The notes under the pieces: model-generated | What the model was told of the DNA's origin: nothing | The model's database searches: none | What the model saw: the letters and a program-made list of their open reading frames with translations, nothing else | Position numbers and translations under genes: made by a program | From: Stagonosporopsis chrysanthemi | Taxonomy: Eukaryota > Ascomycota > Dothideomycetes > Pleosporales > Didymellaceae | Assembly (NCBI GenBank): GCA_022560025.1 | Contig: JAFISE010000047.1 | Coordinates: 62,001 to 126,000, forward strand | Direction of reading: 5' to 3' | Length of the DNA: 64,000 nt | Part shown: positions 35,262 through 47,615 of the stretch, piece by piece | Layout of the letters: the number at the start of each line of letters is the position of its first letter | How positions within the stretch are numbered: the first letter of the stretch is position 1

Positions 35262-35727
35262 GTTGCGTTATTCGAGTGGTTACAAGATCGGCAAGAAAAT
35301 ATGGAGGGTAAGTCGATGCGCAGAGGTCCTAGCAGGACCTTGAAGTTGGTGTTACGAAGTAGGTAGCTGTCATCGAGCGGACTCGAGTGACGCTGGCTCC
35401 GCGGCTGATTAGCGTCAGTGGATAACTAAGTCACGTGGTGATTGCGAAACTGACATTTGTCATGCTCGCCCAAACTTGCCACGCACATTACTCAATATCA
35501 CATTCATTATGGTGCATGTTGCGATATTATTCAATTCGTTTCAAGTTCGCACACGATGAAAGACATGCTCGCTGACATGCTGCAGAAACTTTTGCCCTTG
35601 CATCAAAGACCCGCTATGCATCGCCCATGAGTATCCAAAATGGATCGCCGTCAAAGTTGTCGTGATGGGAGATCGCTCAGTACAATACAGTATATAACAG
35701 AAAAGAAAGGGCCGAAGGGTACTAGAG
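35262..35727. other. Intergenic, rad6 upstream
   Basis: 466 bp holding the rad6 promoter and the 3' flank of the sulfatase. Nothing else seen. Confidence 0.5.
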
Positions 35728-37691
35728 TCACTCGCCGCGCGCACCTGCAATACCATGATGAGATGCAGCAGCCGACCGCTCACGACCGAGTGAGTCCACG
35801 ACTGGGAACCTAGCCCGAAGTTCAAGGTCGTCCAGCGGAATGTGTGAGCGGATGAACTTGTCTCTCCCCGAGGCGGGTGGCTCGTAGTCCCAGTGCTCCC
35901 TACGACCTTGCTGCAAGGCCTTCCAGCAAGTCCTGCGATAACGCTGGCTCTTCAGGGCATCTTGGTGGATCTGCTGGAAGTCCCATTTGGCGCGAGCCTC
36001 TGCCTCAAACTTGGTAAGCACCTCTTGGTACTGGGGTTTGTCTGAAAGAGCCAGGTTATCAAGCTCCTTGGGATCGTTGGACAGATCGAATAGCTGCGGT
36101 GGGTCGACTAGAGAGCAGGTGTACTTCCACTGATGACGACGGATCATGTACGTGGGTGTGACAGTACTTTCGCCCATGTATTCACCAAAGACCTCATCTT
36201 TACCGGGTTTGTCCGAAATCAGGTAGTCGAATAGGCTGACACCGTCGATGGGCAGAATGGCCGAAGCATCTCCTCCCGCAAGATCGACGAATGTTGGGAG
36301 AAGGTCCATGGTTGATACCGACTCGGACACGCGCTTGGGTTTGAACTTGGAAGGGTAGTTGATCAACATGGGGACACGTGCGCTGTTCTCGAACCACGAC
36401 ATCTTGTACCAAAGGCCGCGCTCGCCAAGCATATCGCCATGATCGCCAGAGAAGACAATGATCGTGTTATCGTCCAGATATGAGTCCTTGAGGATGTCCA
36501 TAAGCTTTCCGACTTGGTCGTCAACAAAGCTGCACTCGGCGAAATACGCTCGCCGAGCGCGCAACTTGGCTTCGTCGGGAACAGGATTATCCCAGAGGTC
36601 AATGCACTTCATAATCCGCTGAGAGTGGGGGTCCTGTTGGTCTTGAGCAATCTCCAATTCGGGAAGAGGGATGTCGACATCCTCATAGAGATCCCAATAT
36701 TTGCGAAGCATGGCATAAGGATCATGAGGGTGGGTCAAGGATACAGTGAGGGCAAACGGACGCCGAGTCTCTACAGGTTCTCGCACCCATTCATGGAGAA
36801 ATTGGGAAGACTATCGCTTAAGCATTACTGGCTGGGAAAAGGTGTGACAGAGCTTACTCACCTTGAACATAACTTCTTCATCGTAGTCCAGCTGGTTGGT
36901 TCGTACGGTAGGGCCCGCTTGCAGGACGGACGACATGTTGTGGAACCACTCTTGTCGCTCTTCAGGCTTATCCCAGTTCACTGACCATCCGAGATCGGCA
37001 GGATAGATGTCGGTAGTGAGACTGACGATTGTCAGTCTAAGGTCGGGAAGTAGAGTGACGCGACTTACCGGTGTTCGAAGCCGTGCAGCTGGTCAGGGCC
37101 AATGAAGTGCATTTTACCAGCAAGGGCGGTCTCGTAGCCCTCTGCTCGAAGATAGTGAGCATAAGTAGGCACCTCAGGCGCAAGAATGGACGCGTTGTCG
37201 TAGCCATTGATTTTGGATGGAAGCTGTCCTGTGCACATGGTGAATCGCGAAGGCGCACAGAGAGGCGAGTTGCAGTAAGCGCTTGAAAAAACGACACCAG
37301 TCTCTGCGAGTTTGTCGAGGTTCGGTGTCTTGATGACGGAGTTTTGATTGTTCATCTTGAGGAGAGGTGCGGTCATTTGGTCCGCCATGATGTACAAGAT
37401 GTTTGGCTTTGTCGAAGTGTCCTGGGTGTGTCCAGAAGCGATCCTTTGAGACTGTTCGAGGAGAAACTCTGAAGTGACAACGTCGCGGCCGTGATGCGAA
37501 CGTGGTGCATCGTGGCTGTTGTGAGCACCATTGCTGCTGTGCAAATGACCATTACCGCCGGTGGAGCCCTTCAACGAGACATGGGCATTGGGTGGTGTTT
37601 GGACTTCAACTTTGGAAGGGCTCTGCTTTGACTGTTTCAATGGGTGCGAGTACGTCGGTGGAGACTCTGAGCGTACAGCGCCTGGAGCCAT
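35728..37691 (-). CDS. Choline sulfatase (type I sulfatase)
   Basis: Three exons, complement(35728..36810, 36862..37021, 37069..37691), with introns of 51 and 47 nt, give 621 residues from the ATG at 37691. After a disordered 90-residue N-terminus the sulfatase core starts with KPNILYIMADQ (first metal ligand Asp). The signature CAPSRFTMCTG follows, with Cys145 as the predicted formylglycine precursor. Further landmarks are THPHDPY, FSGDHGDMLGERGLWYK and the C-terminal HWDYEPPASGRDKFIRS segment typical of choline sulfatases. The enzyme hydrolyses choline-O-sulfate, a fungal sulfur and osmolyte store, to choline and sulfate. There is no signal peptide, so it is probably cytosolic. Fungal choline sulfatases are commonly induced by sulfur limitation, but no regulatory site was verified here. 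Confidence 0.92.
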
Positions 37692-40543
37692 AGCCGGAGT
37701 TCTGAGCGTCAGTGCACAATTGTGAAGGTAGTACTTGTACGAAACGGCAGTTGAGCGGCTTGTTGGTAGAGATAGCGTCGATGTGATGACCGGTGAAGGA
37801 ATAAACAAGGTAAGTAGTAACCGACTTTATAGTAGTGACGTGACGTTGGCCCGTGTGCCAAACCAAGTGAAGGTGAGGGCAGGCAGTTCTTTATAGGTAA
37901 TGGGGTAGTAGTGGTGGCGCCCGGCGCGTTACTTGACGCACGGTGTATGTGGGGAACTACAAGCCTGTGCGCATCAGCGATTCTCGTGAGGTTCTCTGTG
38001 TCTCGACCAGTCGATGCTGGTCGGCATGGCGTGCTCACTACAATCACGCAATGGCGCTAAGCCATGTTTGGTCTTTTGGAAACAATGACCAACGTGCCTG
38101 GCACACCGCCCGCATCAACATAAGAGTGGTGAGAGGACGTCAATGAATATGCCGGACGAGGGACTGTCTTTGTGGCACCTACCACGCGATTACTGCTGAT
38201 GACCCACTTTCGACAACCCGCGCCGAACGACCATCTGACGAGCAGCATTGATGGCCTCGTAGGCCCCAATGCACATTCAGCGCACCTATCGGCTAATCGA
38301 GTGCATGTAGCAAATATGCCACCTGTCATCGAGGACAGACATTTCACAGCCTTTACGCACAGACTGCGTCACCTATTGTGGTGAGCCCGGGCGCGGAGCA
38401 TCAGTACGATTGAGCCGAATGTTGGGCCCTGTGCCCAGAAAGAGCTAGCTTTGGAGATGCTGTGTGTGGGCCAAGAATCTGTATCTGGGGCGGTTTGGGC
38501 CATCTCAGATATCGTTGTCAAAAATTGGCTGCGGAGTGAGGTTGCAAATCGACCGCCCTTGGCGATCTGCAGCTTGTTCAGGCCTTCCATTGGCTGCCGG
38601 TAGCCACTTCAAGACCACTCTGTCTCCAGCAAAACGTCAAAACGACAAATTGAGAAAGAAACACAGGTGATCGTGAATGTTGCGGTACATGAGGCCGGAC
38701 AAAAGCATTGACTCATAACTGTCACCCGCAGCATGCGCATCCCAGGCGTAGACAATGGAGCCCGCGACACTCTAAACGCCTTTGACACGTGATCCGTGTC
38801 TGCAGCTTGCGCACACCTAAGCCGCAACCAGGGATCAATCCGCCTCTGAACAAATCAGGACCATTCGCTACGATACCGCTTTTGCAAGTGACTGGTAGCG
38901 TGTCGCGGGCCTTAACGACAGTCTTTCGCAGCTCTTGCCGAAATCGTGCTTATACTCTTCCCTTCGAATAGCACGTGGACACACTGAATCGTTTGTCGAC
39001 CGGTCCACGAACACCCAAGCTGATTGACAACGGCTCAAGCACAGTGGTCGATGAAATGGCGGTCTGCACGGTCTACCTATCATACCAGCCGTGCCGCACG
39101 GAATGGTAAATTTGGGCGAGGGAAAAAAATGTTCCAGCCTGGGCGCATTTGCAAGGACTCGACGCGGATGGCAATTGATCCGAGGAACTTGTTAGCGCCT
39201 GAGATGCTATCATTTGCATGGCGACCGATATCTTCTTAGAACATCCGTGCGTCCACTGCACTTGCTGGAATCGACCCTGTGCAATTCCTGCTGCGATCGC
39301 TCACCCGAGCCGTGATCGTGTGCTTTAGAAAAGTATCCCAGCTTCACACCATCCACTTCTGGGCCTCGTAATAGGTGCTTATTGTACGCGCAAGTCGGAT
39401 GAGCAATACTGTGCGACCCTAGTCACAAGTGCTCCAGAGCATTGGAATCCAACGTGCTCGCGCACCTCGTATCTTACAACAGATCAACACCTCTGGATCG
39501 CTTTGCCTCGTCAGGACAAGCTGTCACACCCGTTCTTGAAGATATGCTCAACCCCACATACGCTAGCGAACGCCTTTCCTGTCGCTCAGTCTCACAGTCA
39601 ACACAACGTCAGCCTTTTCTCCACATACGCTAGATAACTCACGACGCAGCATCACCTGCTCTTTCATACCTGGCTCTTCGGACTCGTCAGTATGTGTCAA
39701 GATCTAATCAGAAGACTTTCAGCTCAGGATCTACCCACAGATCAGCTTGCAGGGGACGCATGCGTCTCCTCACAATACCTTAGAGCGCCCCTGGCTTATC
39801 TGTCGATATCTATACATCGCTGTGATCGACACGTCCTTCGTGCCGACTCGACTCTAAGCATGAGGATCCGAGGTTGTGGTAATGTATTAAATGACCGTGA
39901 AGCCATGTAAATAATCGCCACTCGTCCGTCCCGCACATACGCTAGATGAAGTTGCATGCGCGATTCGGTATGTCCGATAGGCTGGGCGATAACATTCATG
40001 CGAATAACGCCACGCCTTCTAAGACGCCGAACACGATATCAATGACGGGGTATGTTTGCGCGCATGATACGCTGTGATGTACTGAGCAATAGGTCAGCAG
40101 ATGCGTGCGAACCGAACGCTATCAGTGCGGTCCATCGACTGAACGATCAGGCGCTGTTCTACATTGTTTTGCGATAAGGTGAATGAGAATTTAATTCTCA
40201 GTAGATATAAGTAAGGTAGATGCCGAGGTCGAGAATAATTCGGAACATCAGCATGTATACCATTCAAAGAATGCACAGTTTGATGTCTGGAGAAGGGAAG
40301 GCTTGTGTATTTTCAAGGAGTGACAAGAGTTGGAACCTTCTTCACCAAACCTCGATCTCCCCATCGAAGCCATGCGCAACCACGTTACGCTGTACTGCAA
40401 ATTTCATGTCTTCATGACTTGGTGAGCCAGAGCCAGCGTTGACTCGACCTCAATTCAGATCCGAACAAACAACGAACTGTGAAAACGAGCAACGGAAAAA
40501 TGTACGAGAAATGAATGATAGCTGGAAAGGGGTGGATCGTAGC
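37692..40543. other. Long gene-free spacer
   Basis: 2.85 kb between the sulfatase and tyrosinase genes without a supportable gene or RNA. The only structure noticed is a dispersed 12-bp direct repeat listed separately. Confidence 0.4.
39555..39945 (+). repeat. Three copies of the 12-mer CACATACGCTAG
   Basis: Identical copies at 39555-39566, 39622-39633 and 39934-39945; the last two extend to CACATACGCTAGAT. They are unevenly spaced (67 and 312 bp), so this is not a tandem array. Significance is unknown. Confidence 0.6.
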
Positions 40544-42790
40544 TTAGTTCTGGCCCGGCAAGACTGTCGCGTACTCGATGATTACGGAAGTCATGAATTT
40601 GGTGCGAGTACCAATGTTCACAGGAGTAGAAGAAGCCTCCTCGACAATCGCGGGCGCAGTAGTGGCAGGGGATTGCACGTCAGGTGTAGGTGTTACATCG
40701 GCGCCCACTGTGATGTATTGAGTGACCACCTCTGTCTTTTGCACGACCCTGGTTCCACCCTGGGCCCCAGGACGACCAGCAGCCGACTCTGTGACATTGT
40801 TCCATATCCATGCCCCGGACGAAGGATCGAAGTGTCCAGCGCTCTCGTCGGTAGGGGTGGTAGAATTGGTGCCATCCGGACCAGGACCGTTGTAGACTGG
40901 AGGATTACCCTCGATATCAGTATTGTACTCCACTTCGCCATCCCAGGTAGGCACCTCATCATCAGAGTCAGGAATGGACACTGGAACGTTGAAGATTGTG
41001 ACGTTGAGACCGGCTGGTGGGTTGTTGCGAGGAATCTCACTGTAGTCCAGAGCTTGAATGCGCCAGCTAAAATTGGCTTTGAGGTAGGCCGCAACGTCTT
41101 CTTTGCTCAAGCTCTTCAGCTCGCCTGACTGGTACTTCTGAGCCAACCTCTCCGTGAGCACAATGTTACCCGTGACAATCACGTCTGAGTTCATGCGAGG
41201 AGAAGACATCGAGGCGAGTTGGCCAACATAGTTGGGATCCGTAGGCCAATTCTTAGGGTCGGCATCTGGCTCACCCAAGAATGCGCGGACAGAGTAAGAA
41301 ATCTGAATATCTGTGGGCATCTTGACTTCACACAGCCAGTCGGTTGCCTTGGTGGTGCTGTTGTTGCCAGCGCCGTTTTCAGGTGCAGGAGCTGTTGCAT
41401 CTGTATTGTTCAAACCTTGCGTAGCCGGCTTATAGAGCTTGTTGAGGGTCGAGGTAAGGGTTTGGTTCGATGGATTGGACATAAGTTCAGGGTATGTATA
41501 GCCGAACGATGTCCAGTTGCGTGAGGTGGTCGATGTCCACATGTCACCCTTGGCATTCATGTGGAATGGAGCAAGAGGCGACGCAGGACCTTCAATAGTA
41601 CCTTTTGCGACCGCGAAGGTTCCCTTTGCCTGTGCTGCGTCCTCGACCCATGTATCAGGGTACCTATACTGATACATAGCAATGATGCGATCCATGTTTG
41701 CGTGGTGGAACCAGAAGATGGGATCGAACGCAGAGACTTCAACAATCCCCATGTGACCGAGTCCGAAAGCATTGTGAAGACCATCGTGAAGAGTTTCAAA
41801 GTTGCCGATAGTACCGCCATTGGCCTTGTTACTGACCTGGTTGAATGGTTGATACATCGTAAGTAGCTTATAAAGCATGTCGCGGTTATTCGGCTGCTGT
41901 TTCCCAATGCGGTCGTTTGCCGCATCGTTGCGGCTCGTCGCATTGAGAGCAAAACCGTCAAGGGGAAAGCGTATTGTGTGGTTCCAATTCTTGAACTGAA
42001 ATTCACTCTGTCTCACTGTCAGATTGATCAGATTCGAGACTAATTGATTTGAGTACATACCAGCGGTGCGAAGTCATCGTATTGCAGTGGGTGGAAATCG
42101 TAGCCATAAAGGGGATTGGAGATTTCAGCCCTCGTTCCGTTGGGAAACGTGACGGTGGCGCTGGGACGACGGAGACTAGCAGGCATGCAGCCTTCATCAC
42201 TACTGGGCGGGTTCATGGCCCAATCCCAGTACGGGAGGCGAACTTTATCGGCTGCAACCATAGCCTTGTCACGGGCCTCTCCAGCCGGGTACTCTTTCGC
42301 AACCTGAACGGCATGATCGTGAAGGACTTGCTCAAAGAGAGCAAGATAAGGTCTGTGCCAAGGACCGAACATATTGCTCACATGAGGACAGTATCCCATC
42401 ATCTCTTGGCCTTCCATACCTTCTTCGTTGTCCCATTGTCCAAATGGAACCCCATGTATTCCTATCGTTGTCAGTACTTCTACACAACAGTGCATCCTTT
42501 GACATACCAGCGACTTTGTAGTAAGACACTTTCTCGCCCTGATCCATAGCTTGAAATCGAGAAAAAGCCTGCAAGAAGATATTCCACGTTTCAGTGTCCT
42601 TCTCAAGCTCGCGTAATTCTTGTCTAGGATAGACTCCGGCTCCTTGGACCCCAACAACACTGAAGTAGCTGTCATCTGCCTTGGTAACCCCACATGACGG
42701 ACCTTCGGTCGGGTTGGACGCGGCTTGCGCTGTCGCCAGTAAAGAAATGAGAGTGGTGAAAGATGCAACAGCCGAAACGAAAGACTTCAT
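40544..42790 (-). CDS. Secreted tyrosinase (type-3 copper monooxygenase)
   Basis: Three exons, complement(40544..42007, 42061..42461, 42508..42790), with introns of 53 and 46 nt, give 715 residues. A signal peptide (MKSFVSAVASFTTLISLLATAQA) precedes the tyrosinase domain. CuA ligands are visible as His in AGIHGVPFGQW, YCPHVSNMF (the CxH motif expected to form the Cys-His thioether) and PWHRPYLALFEQ. CuB shows HDGLHNAFG and FWFHHANMDR. A long C-terminal region with many N-glycosylation sequons follows; in fungi such extensions often cap the active site until removed. The family oxidises phenols to quinones, for melanin or phenolic crosslinking. The last 100 residues are Thr/Pro/Ser-rich. Confidence 0.93.
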
Positions 42791-43781
42791 CGTGGCCAGC
42801 CAGTAAAGAATGGAATTGATCAATCAGGATCAAGAGAAACGAATGTGCGACTGTGACGCAAAGAAAAGAAAGTACGTCACTAGGACTGAATGAATGACTG
42901 GGAGACTGGGCACGCGATTTATGCGTGGATGGCAGAGAGGCAGGCCATATAAATGACCAACGAGATGAAGTGAGCTTCCACTCGTTCACTGCCCCGCTGC
43001 GTATGTCTGGCATAATGGGCTGTGCTATTATCTCTTCATGCAGTAACCAGCCGGGAAGCCGATACGGTGAGAGGCTGCTTGAACTGCCACCGGGATCCCT
43101 GTGTATGCTGACACTCGAAACATGTTTAGTTTCTTCCGCATAAACTTTGCCATGGCTATAAGCAGTCGAAAACTGACCAATCGAACGAGTCGTTTCGAGG
43201 CATCATCCCACGTTCCCAACTGATTTCCTTGGTGCAGCACATATCGCGAGTGGTGTAGAGTTGCGCTTGTGTTACTGCCTTGGTTGTGAAATGATCACAC
43301 TGTTGGGACAAGTCTGAAGTACGTGCATCCAGGCGATTTAAACGGTGCCTTTGGCTCTCATGCAGCCACACTCCTGACCATGTGGAATATTTTGAACGCG
43401 AACGTGTCACCATTGCGATCTTCGAGAAGATGCAAGTGTGTTGTTGCATGTGGTAAATTGGCAGGGTGGCTGCACGGTCCACCTTCCACTGGTGCGACGC
43501 TCCCAGACAAATCCATCTGCTACAAACTGATGAACAAGCCACTGACATTTCCGACACGCCCCAGAAAGACGAAGTGAATCGTACATAAGACGTCAACGGC
43601 CTCGGTCGTTGCCGAACGACATGGCAGTCTCTTGCTGCGGAGGTCATGTAGGAGTCGGTTGAGGTCTAGGTAGGATGGAGGGGAGATGAACTCCACCTAT
43701 ATCATGCAGTGTTTCGAACTCGTTTCCACGCATTCGCCTGTATACGTGAGAGTTCTCGTGGAGCAGTTGTGTACAGTAACG
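42791..43781. other. Tyrosinase promoter region and spacer
   Basis: 1 kb upstream of the tyrosinase ATG. On the minus strand a TTTATATGG stretch lies about 155 bp upstream (near 42946-42954) and could be the TATA element. No gene seen. Confidence 0.45.
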
Positions 43782-44951
43782 TTAGGATGACTCCATCGTG
43801 TCTGGGGGCAAGTCTTCGTCCCTCGCAGAATTCGTAAGTGATCGCTTTGCCCCATTTTCCGGTCTCGAGAAATCACCTTTTCGTTTCCTAATACTGTCCG
43901 CGTCTCCAACCACATGTGATCTGGCCCATCCCTTCACTCTCTTGAAAGCCTCGGCCACCGATCCTGGCAGTCCGCCAATCTGTGCGACAGCCGTTCCGCT
44001 ACTCTTTGCCAACACGTCCACAGATGTTCTGGCTCGCGTTATCGCAGGGTTGAGTGACTGGCCATAGACAATGTCGCGGAAATACGTCAACGCTATATTG
44101 CGTAACAGAACGATATCGCCCACTTGGATGTGCTCCAAGTTCTGTAAGAGTTGAACTTGGGCTTGGTTCTGTTCGTCATTCGAGTCGCGAGGCGAACGTG
44201 ACCAGAACGTTACTTTGAACCTTGAGCACGTATCGTCTCCTACCATGATCTCCCATAATCTCATCCTGTGGCCACCCTTGCGAACGATAACCTCACGGCG
44301 CTCAGGTGTGGTCATGAGGGTACAGAGGAGGTTTGGCGTGGGGGTTTGAGGATACATGAAGCGCAGATTCTGTGCACTAGGCAATGCCCCAAGAGGCGTC
44401 ACAGTCATTGCTGACGACACCCGCAAGACGAGTGCGCGGCTCTCACCTTGAGATGAGACACTGGAATTGGAGGTCGTGGTGCCGAAGGAAGTCGTCAGAA
44501 ACGATGATGAGGCAACAACAGAGCTATTTGCATCTGCTGCGCCTTGAATAACCTGAGAGGACAACAACGTGTCGTGAAAAATGAGGGAGTGCTGCAGGTA
44601 GTCTTCGGCCATCGAAATCTCGTCCTCCTCAAATCTAAGGGTGGTATCAAGGTTGGGGGCATCAAGCTCGGGCAATTCCGAGGACTCTTCGATACCCGGG
44701 ATCGAAAGGGACTGGCCGTCGTGAGCACCCCGCAACCCACTCCCAGGTAGGTATGGCTGCGACCAACCAGTCCGAAGACGCGCCTTCTTCGATCCAATGT
44801 CCCGCCATCTAAAGGCGGCATTTTCTTGAGTCGACTCGCCGTATCCGATTTTTGTGTCAAATGTATGACAGTCAGTAGCTTCGAGGAGGACACTGTTGCT
44901 GAAGTCCAAGTGTTCGCAAAGCGGTGCGCCGTTCAATAGCTTGAGCCTCAT
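43782..44951 (-). CDS. Conserved hypothetical protein with an OB-fold-like region
   Basis: An intronless 389-codon gene. The N-terminal half is acidic and serine-rich. Residues about 215-310 look like a nucleic-acid-type OB fold: strands around EVIVRKGGHRMRLWEIMVGD, then FKVTFW, and a hydrophobic IQVGDIVLLRNIAL segment that resembles the 'VGDVVxLxN' turn of single-strand-binding OB domains. The C-terminus is basic with RKRK, a possible nuclear localisation signal. I do not recognise a named family, so any role in telomere or DNA-repair biology is inference from the fold guess only. It is divergent from the Apd1-like gene with 460 bp between the starts. Confidence 0.75.
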   Translation of the reverse strand: MRLKLLNGAPLCEHLDFSNSVLLEATDCHTFDTKIGYGESTQENAAFRWRDIGSKKARLRTGWSQPYLPGSGLRGAHDGQSLSIPGIEESSELPELDAPNLDTTLRFEEDEISMAEDYLQHSLIFHDTLLSSQVIQGAADANSSVVASSSFLTTSFGTTTSNSSVSSQGESRALVLRVSSAMTVTPLGALPSAQNLRFMYPQTPTPNLLCTLMTTPERREVIVRKGGHRMRLWEIMVGDDTCSRFKVTFWSRSPRDSNDEQNQAQVQLLQNLEHIQVGDIVLLRNIALTYFRDIVYGQSLNPAITRARTSVDVLAKSSGTAVAQIGGLPGSVAEAFKRVKGWARSHVVGDADSIRKRKGDFSRPENGAKRSLTNSARDEDLPPDTMESS

Positions 44952-45411
44952 TGATCAAATTTGACGCGGCGGTGCGTCGCCAGCCGATGGATGTATCTGT
45001 TCTTGCGAGCCCATGAAATCTCTGATCCGGCGTGAAGACAAAAACATTCGTTACACCTCATCAGACATTGGACGTGCAAAAGCAGAGTGGTGTGTTGTGA
45101 AGCCGCTCAGTGTTGAGAGTGTTGAGGTCGGAGACAATGCGATGTCCGAAAACCGAGTCGCTCTTTCCCACAGATCCGGCCCCCACAATTGACCGAAGGC
45201 ATCAGCAACAGGACACATGGCTGCAGAGGGCATAAGTGAAGAGCTCCCAGGCATGTCATATCCTTCCTACCCTCTTTTACTGCGTCCTTTGCAGGCTTCA
45301 AAGCTCCTCCTTCAAAGTTGGCTGGACAAGACGCCGTCATCGCGCCCACTTTCCGCATCAAGTCTTGGCAATCTTATCAATCAGATTACTGCAGCGGCCT
45401 GAATATCAACG
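44952..45411. promoter_or_regulatory. Divergent promoter between the OB-fold-like gene and the Apd1-like gene
   Basis: 460 bp between two start codons facing away from each other. No factor site is claimed. Confidence 0.45.
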
Positions 45412-46685
45412 ATGACGCTGTCAAACCCGACCCGCAAGCCATTGAATGCATACAAAATGACTGCAACTTTTAAAAACTTCGCTTACAAGCTTTCTTCGGC
45501 CTTGTCGTCGTCGGAGGTGCCGACTCTCAAGAAAGATGGCGAATTCTCCCAAGCTCGAAAGACGGAGGATTTATTCCCCACCACCGATCCTGCCATAGAT
45601 GGTGACGACTGCTTACACGACTGCGCGACCTGCACGATCAAGTACCCACACAAGTTTGAAATCGACGAGACAGAGGAGCTTTACGGCCACGTAAAAGGGT
45701 GGCAGACACATCTAATCGTTGCTACTGGGAAAACGGATTGGGTACGAGATGTGGCAGACGAAAAGGGAAGTATCATGGAGGCGGTCGACAGAGGGAACGT
45801 GAAGCCTAGCAACGGGGTAAGCCATGGATTGACGAGGTCAAAGACTCACATGCTGATTGTGGGTAGAAGCTGATGTTGTCCGCCTCCGACATGCCGATAC
45901 CCGATCATTCAGACACCAGCTCGATGGTGCTGTTGCTACCATCGTGGCAGTTCATCGACAAAGTCACACCTGCAAATGTACCAGAGCTCATTAGTAACTA
46001 TGTCAATCGTAGCCCAACGAACGACTCGCCGCTACATCGCAACCTTGTCGCGTCGTCTCAGCCATCTACAGCACCCTCAGAGGGATCTTCTTCCACGGAT
46101 CTAGCTTTACAAGCTACAGCCAGCGCAATACCGACCGCCGTATCAACGAACTCCACCTTGAAGGCGCGACCGTGTCCACACAGGTACCTAATCCTACTCT
46201 GTAGTCAGAAGACCCGTGACGCACGCTGCGGTCAGTCTGCGCCCCTTTTGCGCCGCGAATTTGAAAGGCATCTGCGGCCTCTTGGACTGTACCGGGACCT
46301 GCACGACGAGCGTCCTGGAGGTGTTGGAATCTACTTTATTAGTCATGTTGGAGGGCACAAATTCTCGGCGAATGTAATGGTATACCGCCACTCGTCAACA
46401 GTGGAACGCCCCAACGAAGCAAACGGGCACGCCAACGGTGTGCAAGAGGCACTAGAAGAGCTTAATGTCGAGTCAGACAAAGGTCACGAAGTTGTGCTAG
46501 ACGCAAATAAGGAGCAACAGGCAGAGAACGGTGGCGAGGCTGCGCAGTGTATATGGCTAGCGCGCGTTCGACCGGAAGATTGCGAAAACATCATCAGATA
46601 CACGATCCTTCAAGGCAAGGTCGTGAAGCCTGAGAGACAACTTAGGGGAGGGTTCGATCGATCAAAACAAGTAGCGAGTTGGTAA
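45412..46685 (+). CDS. Apd1-like thioredoxin-fold [2Fe-2S] protein (sucrase/ferredoxin-like)
   Basis: Two exons, join(45412..45816, 45867..46685), with a 50-nt GTAAGC...TAG intron, give 407 residues. An in-frame ATG at 45457 is a possible alternative start. The N-terminal part has DCLHDCATC. The C-terminal thioredoxin-like domain shows the Apd1 cluster-ligand pattern: a C-x8-C motif (LLCSQKTRDARCG) followed by HVGGHKFSANVMVYR, giving the H-x3-H pair, so two Cys and two His would hold a [2Fe-2S] cluster as in yeast Apd1. A low-complexity Glu/Asn-rich insert separates this from the final WLARVRPED block. Yeast Apd1 affects actin patches and redox-drug resistance; its precise role is unsettled. 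Confidence 0.88.
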
Positions 46686-47615
46686 GAATCAAGACTAGAG
46701 CTTCACAATTTAACACCATCTTTGTTCTGCATCTGAGTCCTGCATATGTTACAACGGAATGTAAGGCACTTGTTGCTTGCGCGTAGAATCTCTGAACAGA
46801 AGTCTAGATGCGGGTTTGTTTCCAAAGATCTGATGTACATCGCATGGCAAACCTACATCAGAACGTGCAACGCAGGAAATGGAGCTTCAGGAGAGGTATA
46901 CCCCGCTCTGAGAGCCTGCCATTGTTACACTTGCGTCGGTCTTTTGCTACCCAATCTTGAAAAATGAAAGATCATCACGTCGTGCTACCGGAATTTTTGT
47001 GTTTAACAGTAGAGGCTGACGATCCCCATCCAGGATGTACCTATGTATCGTAGACGTTGCTCAAGCGGTGGGTTAGATTGCTTCTTGACCCATTGGTCCT
47101 GCGCAAGATCAAATATCATATCACCGGGATATAAAGCCATAGGCACCTCGATGCCCGACAGGTATCGCAAGGTTGCAGTGGCTGCCCATTGATAGTCACA
47201 AGCTAACAGACACTGCTCACTGGCTTCCGCCGGGCTGTCTATCGATCTGATCTACAGTCACAAGATGTCATTTGCATCCAGTCAGCGTGCATGGAGTTTC
47301 TCACGGAGTGTCACATCAAGGTGAGGTTTGCGGGTTTTTCTCATAACCAGGATACCTCTTGTCTTTTTGATACCATAACCGCACTCAAGAATAGTTTTCC
47401 CGTCCACATACACTTCATATGGCATTTCCGAGCAGTGATGGTATAAGCGTTTCACGTAATTACTGGTGTGAGAATCTGGTGCTTTTTGTGTGAAGGTGTG
47501 CGTCCACATTGATCTCAAGAGAAGGAACAAGGTACAACAGCGAAAGAGCCAAACCAGACGCAACTGAGTGACCTACAAACTACAGCAACACAACCTGCCG
47601 ATCGTCATTCCCTGC
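46686..47615. other. Intergenic, convergent 3' ends
   Basis: 930 bp. A 93-codon open frame at 47282-47563 on the minus strand follows the CorA-like gene but has no recognisable domain, so I leave it uncalled. Confidence 0.4.

Noticed and set aside
40439..41128. 229-codon plus-strand frame opposite tyrosinase
   Set aside because: Antisense shadow of a conserved gene.
47282..47563. 93-codon frame downstream of the CorA-like gene
   Set aside because: It follows the real TAA at 47616-47618 and resembles no known C-terminal extension of the family.
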